From Chloroflexota bacterium (GTDB lineage Bacteria > Chloroflexota > Anaerolineae > Anaerolineales > UBA4823), in assembly GCA_030613705.1 (NCBI GenBank), contig JAUWLJ010000015.1, positions 1 through 14,045 of the forward strand: 14,045 nt of DNA, in the 5' to 3' direction. Positions 6,914-13,840 of this stretch are shown here, in pieces. Numbering within the stretch: the stretch's first letter is position 1; each line of letters starts with the position of its first letter. The notes below the pieces were generated by a model. It was not told the DNA's origin. It was given only the letters and a program-made list of their open reading frames with translations, and did no database searches. The position numbers and the translations under genes are program-made.

Positions 6914-7720
6914 CTATGATTCCTTCAGCAATGTCTCACGTAAATAATGCCGTGAATCTGGAGGGAAGAATCCCAGACTTTTGCGAATATACCAGGCAAT
7001 ATTAGGATTTTCCCCTGCGGATTTCATCGTTTGGATCAAGAAGAATGCAGTCTCCTCAGGAGAGCGAGTCGCCAAGACTTCGATGGCCGCTAAAACATCC
7101 GTCTTTAAAGGGTTCCCCTCCAAACGCATCTTCGTGCTGAGCTGGTTGAACAACGGAGGATAATCTTCAAATTTGCCACTTTCCAGTAGTGGTGGAATGG
7201 CTTTTAAACCCAAACGATTGAAGTTCAACTTTTTAGATCTTAACCAAGTCAAAGTTTTCTGGAAATATAAATCCGGGTGTTCAAGTAAGATGCCTTCGAG
7301 ACCTGAATTGACCAGCGCGTTTTCCAATCGTTCCTCAGTGCTTGGCCCGGTCCATGACTCTACCCGCTGAAATACAGATTTAGCAGGTTTTGGAGATACC
7401 TTTCCGAGTATGGATGCTGCCAACAATTTGAATTCTAGAAACTGTTCTTCCCACAATGCATCCGCCAGGTCCAGAGCTGCACCCCGGTCCTGGTCGGCAA
7501 ACTGACTCATTTCCTTCTCCACTGCGCGGAATACAGGTCTTGGAACATGGTAAGCGGGCAATAAAGGAGGGGGGTTACCTTTCTGTCCTGGGCGATAAGC
7601 GCGATCAGCATAAAAATCCAAAAATTCATGGTAAGCGCGGCAAAAATCTTCAGGATTTGTTGCTTTCGTGGATAACTCCGTCGCCCGAATTTTGAGTCGA
7701 GCTGGTTGGATTGCAGGCAT
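6914..7720 (-). CDS. Probable DNA alkylation repair protein, AlkD-like HEAT-repeat family
   Basis: 268 residues with no signal peptide or membrane segment. The middle and C-terminal parts are rich in amphipathic helix pairs: LPAYHVPRPVFRAVEKEM, then ALDLADALWEEQFLEFKLLAASIL, then later repeats up to NIAWYIRKSLGF. This pattern, especially the LADALW...E.KLLAA block, resembles the HEAT-like AlkC/AlkD family, which excises positively charged alkylated bases such as 7-methylguanine and 3-methyladenine. The assignment rests on remembered family pattern; catalytic residues were not verified. The ATG at 7720 lies 5 bp after the stop of the proS remnant and has no good Shine-Dalgarno, so translation may be coupled to that remnant. 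Selection for coupling could explain why the remnant remains an open frame. The rpsO promoter begins just downstream. Confidence 0.55.
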   Translation of the reverse strand: MPAIQPARLKIRATELSTKATNPEDFCRAYHEFLDFYADRAYRPGQKGNPPPLLPAYHVPRPVFRAVEKEMSQFADQDRGAALDLADALWEEQFLEFKLLAASILGKVSPKPAKSVFQRVESWTGPSTEERLENALVNSGLEGILLEHPDLYFQKTLTWLRSKKLNFNRLGLKAIPPLLESGKFEDYPPLFNQLSTKMRLEGNPLKTDVLAAIEVLATRSPEETAFFLIQTMKSAGENPNIAWYIRKSLGFFPPDSRHYLRETLLKES

Positions 7721-7725
7721 GCTTG

Positions 7726-8019
7726 CTAGTAAGCCCTGGCGAAGTAAACCTTCTCAGTTGCAGGTTCTGCACAGTAATTACAGCTCCCCACGCCATCCGG
7801 CTGGTCGCGCGGTATGCAGCGTGTGGTGGCCTTGGTCTCTTCTTTTACTTTTTGCTCGCCTTCAGAATCCCCACACCACCAGGTATAGGCACACCCATAA
7901 GGTCGCACGACCATACATCCCGGGACTGGAGCGTAATCGGCTAACTCAGCTGCAATCACCAGCTGGTTGTACCAATCGGAAAAATTTTCACTGCCTGGAA
8001 TAATTTTTTCTGAGGCCAT
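7726..8019 (-). pseudogene. proS: Prolyl-tRNA synthetase remnant: N- and C-terminal ends joined by a large in-frame deletion
   Basis: Residues 1-42 (through [19 protein letters not shown]) match the start of archaeal/Thermus-type ProRS. Residues from about 47 to 97 (WWCGDSEGE, then [11 protein letters not shown], then the terminal VYFARAY) match the end of the same enzyme, its zinc-binding tail. A complete enzyme is about 480 residues, so roughly 380 codons, including nearly all of the catalytic and anticodon-binding domains, are missing. The join lies near 7880-7895 and keeps frame. One zinc-ligand Cys expected after WCGD appears replaced by Gly, while C-x2-C near the end remains. A good Shine-Dalgarno (AGGTGAG) precedes the ATG at 8019. 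It cannot charge tRNA; a functional proS must exist elsewhere. An assembly collapse is the main alternative. Confidence 0.8.
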
Positions 8020-8102
8020 TTCTCACCTGAGTTGATTTAATTACCTAAGGTCTGCTCAAAATGGTACCAGGATATTGAATCGAAAACCGAATTTCTTCAC
8101 TT

Positions 8103-8651
8103 TTATTTCGGCAGATCGGATTCTGATACCAGGATCTGGAAGGCTTCCGTGACATCAGGAGCAAACGCAATTAACGAACGATGAATTTCCGGGATGTAAT
8201 CGTCAAACTGATCTAACAATTGATCAATGACCACCCGCCAACCGGATCCAATGAAAATCAATGGACGAGGGGTTATAGCTCCAGTTTGCAACTGTGACCA
8301 CATCACAGCTAATTCCGCAAGTGTGCCAATTCCTCCGGGCAGGACCAGCGCGGCATCACAATTATCAATTAACGCATACAATCTTTCCTTCAGCGTAGCA
8401 TAGCGCAGCTCCTCCTGAACCCAATTATTAGGAGAAACTGGTCGCCATTTTTCGATCTGATCACAGGTAACACCGATAACTCGCCCACCATATTCAGCGA
8501 CCCCACGTGAGACTGCCTCCATCGTACCGATATACCCACCAGTGAGTACTGTAAATCCAGCCTCACCGATCATTTTCCCCAAATGGTATGCCTGATCGTA
8601 TGCCGCCTCACCTGGTTTTGGGCTCGACCCGCCAAATACGGTTATGCGCAA
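8103..8651 (-). CDS. LOG family protein (nucleoside 5'-monophosphate phosphoribohydrolase type)
   Basis: 182 residues, Rossmann-like fold. The family hallmark PGGIGTLAE (105-113) contains the PGGxGTxxE motif that defines LOG proteins, formerly misnamed lysine decarboxylases. An upstream glycine-rich phosphate-binding stretch GGYIGTMEAVSRG (38-50) is also typical. LOG proteins cleave the N-glycosidic bond of purine or cytokinin nucleotides to release a base and ribose 5-phosphate; the substrate here is unknown. The start is TTG at 8651, 5 bp after the mazG stop, with GGAAGGG inside the end of mazG serving as Shine-Dalgarno. No ATG gives a complete N-terminal beta strand, which supports the TTG. 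It is cotranscribed with mazG, another nucleotide-cleaving protein, consistent with a nucleotide-pool clean-up role. Confidence 0.85.
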   Translation of the reverse strand: MRITVFGGSSPKPGEAAYDQAYHLGKMIGEAGFTVLTGGYIGTMEAVSRGVAEYGGRVIGVTCDQIEKWRPVSPNNWVQEELRYATLKERLYALIDNCDAALVLPGGIGTLAELAVMWSQLQTGAITPRPLIFIGSGWRVVIDQLLDQFDDYIPEIHRSLIAFAPDVTEAFQILVSESDLPK

Positions 8652-8656
8652 GATAA

Positions 8657-8959
8657 TTACCCTTCCCAGCTGCGACCATAATTGCGATCCAACTTTTGGA
8701 GGACAGCTTGTTCGAGATCGATTCCAGCAACGCTGGCGATTTGTAAAAGGTAAAGAGTAACATCTGCAAGTTCATCTCCCAATTCATCCGCATCCGCCTG
8801 ATTATCGGTCCATTGAAAGTGTTCCAATACTTCACCCGCCTCGAGGGATAAAGAGATCGCCAGGTTGCGCAGGGTTTGAGGTCTTGGGCTGTCTTCTTCA
8901 TACCAGCCCTGGGCGCGAACAAATTGGTGCATTTCTTGAGTAAGTGCTTTGATATCCAT
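8657..8959 (-). CDS. MazG-like nucleotide pyrophosphohydrolase
   Basis: Hydrolyses (d)NTPs to NMP and pyrophosphate; small all-alpha MazG/dCTPase-like enzymes often remove modified dNTPs. 100 residues from the chosen start, the usual size of the single-domain form. The Mg-binding motifs are present: E40-A-G-E43 in SLSLEAGEVLEHFQW, and E63-L-A-D66 in DELGDELADVTLYLL. The frame is open to a TTG at 8983, but the ATG at 8959 gives the family N-terminus. It has no Shine-Dalgarno, and a near-consensus promoter ends only 10 bases upstream, so the mRNA is probably leaderless. It heads a run with the LOG gene, the proS remnant and the AlkD-like gene, all possibly dealing with damaged nucleotides. Confidence 0.88.
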   Translation of the reverse strand: MDIKALTQEMHQFVRAQGWYEEDSPRPQTLRNLAISLSLEAGEVLEHFQWTDNQADADELGDELADVTLYLLQIASVAGIDLEQAVLQKLDRNYGRSWEG

Positions 8960-8969
8960 AGATTTATCG

Positions 8970-8998
8970 ATTATATAAATCAATCATGAATTGGTCAA
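8970..8998 (-). promoter_or_regulatory. Near-consensus sigma-70 promoter of the mazG operon
   Basis: On the minus strand TTGACC (8993-8998, five of six) is followed after exactly 17 bp by a perfect TATAAT (8970-8975). This is the best promoter in the window. The predicted start falls 2-5 bases before the mazG ATG at 8959. Confidence 0.8.
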
Positions 8999-9016
8999 CC
9001 TTTAATCCTTTAGGTA

Positions 9017-9069
9017 CGGAAATCAGGATGGGAAAACCGCTTCTTACGAAGAACCGGCCTGAATTTCCG
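9017..9069. repeat. 53-bp imperfect palindrome upstream of the mazG promoter
   Basis: Outer arms CGGAAATCAGG (9017-9027) and CCTGAATTTCCG (9058-9069) pair with one bulged base. Inner arms CCGCTTCTT (9037-9045) and AAGAACCGG (9049-9057) pair with one C-C mismatch around a 3-base loop. A 9-base bulge (9028-9036) interrupts one side. No T-run follows on either strand, so it is not a standard terminator. Confidence 0.5.
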
Positions 9070-9111
9070 CCAATTTCATCGATGCCGGTCAAAATTGTCG
9101 GTTGTGGTAAA

Positions 9112-9141
9112 CCAATAAAGATACTCCAGATCCAATAAAGA
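9112..9141. repeat. Direct repeat CCAATAAAGA, 20-bp period
   Basis: Two identical 10-base copies at 9112-9121 and 9132-9141. This could be a small local duplication in the decayed region or the half-sites of a protein-binding site. Two short copies could also be chance. Confidence 0.3.
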
Positions 9142-9351
9142 CAACAAACGTTTCTTCACCTCCATTTCAGGTGTAACAACAAGATTTAATTCCTTTTTTA
9201 TCAGCTACTGACCCATATGTGCCTTTACTGGGATCTCAGCAAACTCGCATTCCATCGTGAGCTGACCTTTCGCCCGGCGACCTTGGCTGCTCGTGCAACC
9301 ACTTTCATTTTTTAGCATGTTGCGCGCCTCAGTTTTGATCGCTTTGTTCCA

Positions 9352-9841
9352 TGAACGATTGGACCGCGCAGCACATTATTGTGGAATTTACCAATCATCG
9401 AATCACCAGATTTATGCAGCACATTTATGAAATCCCGGAAGATCGTTTCAAACAATATTTAGGAGAATTTCGAGAATTACTTGAGCTTGATCCATTTTTA
9501 AATACACCAGTGAGAGCTTTTTCACTTGGCAGCGGATGCGAGCAGATATTTGTGCAGCCATGCTGCACGATCCCAATCTACTTACCCTTGATCAGCTAAC
9601 GATTGGCTTAGATGTTGTTGCCAAGGAGCGCATCAAGCGCTTCATCGAGAACATCAACCAAACCCGAGGCAAAACAGTCTTACTTACCACCCACGACCTT
9701 TCGGATGTCGAGAGACTCTGTAAACGGGTGATGATCATCGATCACGGGAAATTTATATACGATGGTAAACTTGATTTATTACGGGAACCATCTGGAGCTA
9801 CGATAACCAGCTATCGAGACAACCATGCGGCGAATATATGA
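9352..9841 (+). pseudogene. ABC-2 type (NatA-like) transporter ATPase remnant, two frameshifts, no Walker A
   Basis: Three successive frames rebuild the second half of an ABC ATPase. Frame one (from 9355) reads GPRSTLLWNLPIIES. After a one-base loss near 9404-9408, the next frame reads MQHIYEIPEDRFKQYLGEF through LNTPVRAFSLG. After a second one-base loss at 9529/9530, the third reads QRMRADICAAMLHDPNL, Walker B, the D-loop GLD, and the H-loop TTHDLSDVERLC. The signature SLG-QRMRAD is split by the second shift. Walker B reads TLDQLTIGLD where DEPT is expected, so the catalytic Glu and the Pro are both lost. Walker A and the N-terminal half are absent, and the C-terminus ends in unrelated sequence. 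The family exports drugs or other substrates with membrane permeases, none of which remain here. The gene is dead. Confidence 0.9.
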
Positions 9842-9865
9842 AGAGCAATTATTAGAAAAATCACC

Positions 9866-10798
9866 ATGAGTGATCCCTCTCACAAACGACGAAACACAGA
9901 AACCAGCTCATTTGGAGCTCCGGGTCGTATCAGCCATGATTCCGGTAAGTTCTACGCGAGCCGCCTCTACGAGGATATTCCCGGTGATCAGGACATAGAT
10001 CAAATCGAAAATCCGATCCCAGCTGAAAATCTGGATCGTTTACACTGTAAATCCAGCGAGCAAATGGACGAACTGCCCGATGCGAGTGTTCATCTCATGA
10101 TCACTTCACCCCCTTATAACGCATCCAAAGATTACGACCGGGATCTTAGTCTGCCAGAATATCTCACTTTGTTGAGAACTGTGTGGCAAGAGACTTATCG
10201 CGTTCTTGTCCCAGGTGGCAGAGTCTGTATCAATGTGGCTAATCTGGGCCGAAAACCTTATATCCCTCTCCATACATACATCATTGACTTGATGATGGAT
10301 ACCGGTTTTCTTATGCGCGGTGAAATCATCTGGGACAAGGGTTCAAGCGCCAGCCAATCCACGGCCTGGGGCAGCTGGCAATCTGCCTCCAATCCAGTCC
10401 TTCGTGACGTGCATGAATATATCCTGGTCTTTTCCAAGAGCACTTTCAAGAGAAATCGAGAGCATAAAGACAACACAATCGGTAGAGATGAGTTCCTGGC
10501 ATGGACGAAAAGTGTGTGGACTTTCCCCGCTGTATCCGCGAAGAAGGTCGGTCACCCGGCACCATTCCCTGAGGAACTGCCCCACCGTTTGATCCAGCTC
10601 TACTCTTTTGTCGGGGATGTTGTCTTAGATCCCTTTGCCGGCAGCGGCACGACCTGTCTGGTGGCGGCGATGGATAAACGCCACTTTATTGGGTACGATA
10701 TCAATGAAGAGTATTTAAAATTAGCGAATGACCGCATTACGGCTTTCAGAAATAACCAAGAGTTCACAAATAACCTCGAATCCCCCATAAAAAAGTGA
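9866..10798 (+). CDS. Orphan DNA methyltransferase, beta class, probably N4-cytosine type
   Basis: 310 residues. The catalytic motif TSPPYN (80-85) precedes the S-adenosylmethionine motif DPFAGSGTT (255-263), an order that defines the beta group. HPAPFPEELPHRLIQLYS (230-247) is motif X, and IGYDIN (275-280) is the acidic loop of motif II. SPPY rather than DPPY in motif IV favours N4-cytosine methylation, although some SPPY enzymes methylate adenine. The ~60-residue N-terminal extension (SSFGAPGRISHDSGKFYASRLYE) is polar and typical of a distinct group of solitary methylases. The recognition site cannot be read from sequence; the central part (160-225) is the likely recognition region. The ATG at 9866 has no clear Shine-Dalgarno. 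No restriction enzyme gene lies nearby. It is intact, next to a dead ABC gene. Confidence 0.93.
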   Translation: MSDPSHKRRNTETSSFGAPGRISHDSGKFYASRLYEDIPGDQDIDQIENPIPAENLDRLHCKSSEQMDELPDASVHLMITSPPYNASKDYDRDLSLPEYLTLLRTVWQETYRVLVPGGRVCINVANLGRKPYIPLHTYIIDLMMDTGFLMRGEIIWDKGSSASQSTAWGSWQSASNPVLRDVHEYILVFSKSTFKRNREHKDNTIGRDEFLAWTKSVWTFPAVSAKKVGHPAPFPEELPHRLIQLYSFVGDVVLDPFAGSGTTCLVAAMDKRHFIGYDINEEYLKLANDRITAFRNNQEFTNNLESPIKK

Positions 10799-10831
10799 TT
10801 ATTTCCATCTTCGGCTGGTAATGCTGCTGGA

Positions 10832-11047
10832 CTAAGTCTTATGATCAGCAATTGTGTCCAGGGCTGCCTGAGCAGATACTTGTTGTTCGGGCTGCCAACC
10901 AGGTTCTGCCGCCATGCGCTGTAAATGATCCATGGCGGCTTTTTGTTGATCGGATTCCAGAGAGGTGAAAGCTTTCTCGATCATCGCAAGTTGCCTTGAA
11001 AGCAGCATATCCCATATATTCTCATTAGTCTCTTGCTGTCCATCCAA
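10832..11047 (-). CDS. Small hypothetical protein, 71 residues
   Basis: Not recognised as a named family. It is predicted all-helical and soluble, without Cys: an N-terminal helix (IWDMLLSRQLAMIEKAFTSL), then QQKAAMDHLQRMA, then EPGWQPEQQVSAQAALDTIA. The phrase LQRMAAEPGWQPEQ, with paired Gln and a Trp, looks conserved in style and supports a real gene. It lies convergent to the methyltransferase (33 bp gap) and divergent from the nucleotidyltransferase fusion, so it needs its own promoter in the 68-bp gap at 11048-11115; none is obvious. The Shine-Dalgarno before the ATG at 11047 is weak (AAGTGA). Nothing in the sequence shows its job. Confidence 0.6.
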   Translation of the reverse strand: MDGQQETNENIWDMLLSRQLAMIEKAFTSLESDQQKAAMDHLQRMAAEPGWQPEQQVSAQAALDTIADHKT

Positions 11048-11115
11048 GGGATCACTTCAATTGTCGATTACAATAAGGAATGCGAGCAGGATACCTGGCG
11101 CATGAAGGCGCTCCC

Positions 11116-13791
11116 ATGCATATCATCCTCACCCATGAACAATCAGACTTCGATGCTCTCGCTTCTCTTCTCGGGGCTCACCTGGTGGATGAAGCCGCCA
11201 TTCCAGTCTTACCGCGCAAATTGAACCGCAATGTACGAGCCTTCATCACGCTCTATGGGATGGAGCTGCCTTTTGTGGACCCCCGCGATCTGCCTGCTGA
11301 GCCGATCGATAAAGTTACCCTGGTAGATACCCAGTCTATGATCAGCGTCAAAGGAATGCAGACAGATGCCCAGATCCAGGTTGTCGATCATCACCCAATC
11401 CGAGAAGAATTGCCTGCTTCCTGGAATATCACCACTGAGGAGACTGGAGCGACTGCTACAATCTTTGCTGAAATCCTGCGAGAGCAAGATTACTACCTAA
11501 GTACAATTGAAGCGACTCTCCTTCTATTGGGCATTTACGAGGATACTGGATCATTAACCTATACTCGCACAATTGCGCGCGATTTGAATGCCGCTTCTTT
11601 TCTCTTGGAGCGCGGGGCAAGTCTAGAAATCGCGGCGGATTTCCTAAACCACCCTCTCTCAATTCAACAACAGGAACTCTACGATCGGCTGCGATCTACT
11701 GCCAGTCCTCACCATATCCACGGACATACAGTGATCCTGGCATGTGGTGATGCTCAAGAAATGGATGAGGAGCTTTCAACGGTCGCTCATAAGCTGCGTG
11801 ATTTACTGGATCCAGAAGCACTTTTCGTGCTTATTACGACCCGGGGTGGTGTGCAGATGATCGCTCGTTCCACAAACAAAGATATTGATGTTGCCCGAAT
11901 CGCCGATCAATTCGGAGGTGGTGGGCATGAGCGGGCTGCGGCGGCATTGATCCGGGATCGCGATCTGGAAAGCGTTTGCCAAGAGCTGCTGGATAGCCTG
12001 CCTGGCTTTATCAGACCAGCGATCACTGTAGCACAAATCATGTCAAGTGGGCCACAGCTGCTCTCACCGGAGACACCAGTCCAAGAGGCCGCGACCCGCA
12101 TGCAGCGCTTCGGGTATGAGGGTTATCCGGTTGTCGAGCAAGACTCACAAGGCCGACATCACATTCTGGGTTTGCTCACCCGTAGATCCGTCGATCGGGC
12201 TATATCCCACAAGCTTAATCTTACCGCCGCCAATTTGATGAATGCAGGTCAAGTGCGGGTGAATCCAGATGACTCTATTGAAGACCTTCAGCGGTTGATG
12301 ACCGATACCGGCTGGGGACAGATACCTGTGATCAATCCCGAAACCAGCCAGGTTATCGGCATTGTCACCCGTACTGATCTACTCAAGATCCTCACCCACC
12401 AGCAGGAATTTCCCCATCCCCAGAACCTGGCTGATCGTCTTGAAATCGCCCTGCCGCCAGCTCATATGACTCTGCTGAAAACCGTTGCTCAAATCGCCCA
12501 TGACCAGCGAGCCGCCTTGTATATCGTGGGTGGTTTCGTGCGCGACCTGCTGCTTAATCGACCTAGCCTGGACTTCGACCTGGTCGTGGAAGGCGACGCC
12601 ATTCAGCTGGCGCAAGTATTGGCAAAGAAATTTGGAGGCCGGGTCACCAGTCATTCTCGTTTCGGCACCTCCAAATGGCATATTGGGGACATACGGTCTG
12701 AATTGCTGGATGAATTGACAGCTGACACAGATGCATCATCATCCGATAATGCCAAGCGCGTTATCCATCCCCCAACAAGACCTGAAGACCTCCCCAACTC
12801 ACTTGACTTAATCACAGCGCGCACCGAGTTTTACACTTATCCGACCGCTTTGCCCACCATCGAGCGGGGGAGCATCAAACTTGACCTGCATCGCAGGGAT
12901 TTCACGATCAATACCCTAGCTTTGCGTTTAGATGGTCATCATTATGGCCAGCTACACGATTATTGGGGTGGATTGAATGATCTTAATCATGGGCTTGTAC
13001 GCGTGCTGCATTCTTTGTCTTTCGTAGATGACCCCACGCGTATGCTGCGAGCGGTCAGATTTGAGCAACGCTTTAAATTCCAAATTGAAGATCGGACTCT
13101 GGAATTGATCAACGGGGCTATTCCTCTTCTGGAGCGTGTCTCTGGTGATCGTATCCGGCACGAGCTTGATCGCATTCTAGAAGAAAATCTGGCGAGCAGG
13201 ATGTTCGCCCGTTTGGATGACCTAAGACTCTTGAGAGCCATCCAGGGTGAGTTAAAGTGGGATGAATGGATATCCAAAAAGATCCAGATTTTGGCAGGAA
13301 TCGAGCCAGAATCCGAATGGCGCTTAGAATTAACTGGTGCTAAATTACGCTCCCAGCTGGGCTACATTCTCTGGCTAATCCGCCTTTCCGCCTCCCCCAC
13401 CCGGAAAGTGATCAGACGCCTGAAATTGCCCGGATCCCTGGCGAATGAAATTCTCTCCGCTCAGGATTTGTGGCGTGATATTTCTCCCCTAAAGACCGCG
13501 AAACCGAGCGAGATTGTCGCCCAATTGGACTTAATCCAACCATTGGCAGTCTATGCCAATTATCTCGCCACTCAAGATGAGCAGGTGCGTAATTTCATTT
13601 GGGAATATGTGTCCAACTGGCGTCAGTTAATTCCCCGAACAAACGGGCATATTCTTAGCCAGCTTGGATTACCTCCTGGTCCTGTATATCGCCATATACT
13701 ACAAACTTTGCGTAATGCCTGGCTAGACGGTAAAATCGTTTCTCCTGAGGAAGAAGAATCATTGCTCAAACAATTGCTTCCCAAGGAATAA
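11116..13791 (+). CDS. DHH phosphoesterase - CBS - CBS - tRNA nucleotidyltransferase fusion
   Basis: 891 residues combining two enzymes. Residues 1-300 form a DHH/DHHA1 phosphoesterase: SDFDALAS (D11, D13), VDT (D71), VVDHHP (D91-H93), YEDTGS (D143) and GGGGHERAA (267-275), all apparently intact. Two CBS domains follow (about 305-363 and 372-427), usually nucleotide sensors. The rest is a class II tRNA nucleotidyltransferase: GGFVRDLLL (472-480), catalytic DFD (D486, D488), RRDFTIN (593-599), DDPTRMLRAVRFEQRF, then an RNA-binding helical tail. Fusions of this order are known, for example in the Aquifex A-adding enzyme; CCA-, CC- or A-adding specificity cannot be read here. About 35 acidic, Ser-rich residues (524-560) are inserted in the head domain. 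The ATG at 11116 is preferred over 11080, whose AAGGA touches the start codon, and over 11102, which is out of frame. Confidence 0.93.
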   Translation: MHIILTHEQSDFDALASLLGAHLVDEAAIPVLPRKLNRNVRAFITLYGMELPFVDPRDLPAEPIDKVTLVDTQSMISVKGMQTDAQIQVVDHHPIREELPASWNITTEETGATATIFAEILREQDYYLSTIEATLLLLGIYEDTGSLTYTRTIARDLNAASFLLERGASLEIAADFLNHPLSIQQQELYDRLRSTASPHHIHGHTVILACGDAQEMDEELSTVAHKLRDLLDPEALFVLITTRGGVQMIARSTNKDIDVARIADQFGGGGHERAAAALIRDRDLESVCQELLDSLPGFIRPAITVAQIMSSGPQLLSPETPVQEAATRMQRFGYEGYPVVEQDSQGRHHILGLLTRRSVDRAISHKLNLTAANLMNAGQVRVNPDDSIEDLQRLMTDTGWGQIPVINPETSQVIGIVTRTDLLKILTHQQEFPHPQNLADRLEIALPPAHMTLLKTVAQIAHDQRAALYIVGGFVRDLLLNRPSLDFDLVVEGDAIQLAQVLAKKFGGRVTSHSRFGTSKWHIGDIRSELLDELTADTDASSSDNAKRVIHPPTRPEDLPNSLDLITARTEFYTYPTALPTIERGSIKLDLHRRDFTINTLALRLDGHHYGQLHDYWGGLNDLNHGLVRVLHSLSFVDDPTRMLRAVRFEQRFKFQIEDRTLELINGAIPLLERVSGDRIRHELDRILEENLASRMFARLDDLRLLRAIQGELKWDEWISKKIQILAGIEPESEWRLELTGAKLRSQLGYILWLIRLSASPTRKVIRRLKLPGSLANEILSAQDLWRDISPLKTAKPSEIVAQLDLIQPLAVYANYLATQDEQVRNFIWEYVSNWRQLIPRTNGHILSQLGLPPGPVYRHILQTLRNAWLDGKIVSPEEEESLLKQLLPKE

Positions 13792-13840
13792 GTGGATAAT
13801 TTAGGTTATCAGATCGGTCAATTCCTCCGTTAATAACCCT

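Larger units (their letters stand above)
8964..9340 (-). pseudogene. Decayed coding sequence of unknown family (low confidence)
   Basis: No intact gene is seen here, but two stretches of the minus strand read like protein. One frame runs from above 9316, with ATG at 9315, as MLKNESGCTSSQG... to a TAG at 9205-9207. After that stop it continues LIKKELNLVVTPEMEVKKRL to a TGA at 9076. A second frame, open without any start codon from 9155, reads ...FIGLPQPTILTGIDEIGG and then RFFVRSGFPILISVPKGLKV, ending in TAA at 8964 just before mazG. The second piece has a faint resemblance (GGN, VRSG, LI, GLK) to the N-terminus of some MBL-fold hydrolases, too weak to name. Non-coding sequence remains possible. 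Confidence 0.25.

Noticed and set aside
8960..8983. TTG start giving MazG eight more residues
   Set aside because: No Shine-Dalgarno, it overlaps the -10 and spacer of a near-consensus promoter, and the extra residues do not belong to the MazG fold.
8986..9138. Plus-strand 50-codon frame starting at ATG 8986
   Set aside because: No Shine-Dalgarno, Pro-rich composition typical of antisense frames, no recognisable family; it lies across the palindrome and the mazG promoter.
10799..10831. Bidirectional terminator between the methyltransferase and the small hypothetical gene
   Set aside because: No inverted repeat of useful length was found in the 33-bp convergent gap.
11080..11115. 12-residue longer start of the DHH-nucleotidyltransferase fusion
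   Set aside because: AAGGA directly touches that ATG, leaving no spacing, and DHH domains of this fusion normally begin at the MHIILTHE-like strand.
13792..13840. Terminator after the nucleotidyltransferase gene
   Set aside because: GATAA/TTATC is a five-base AT-rich stem with no T-run.
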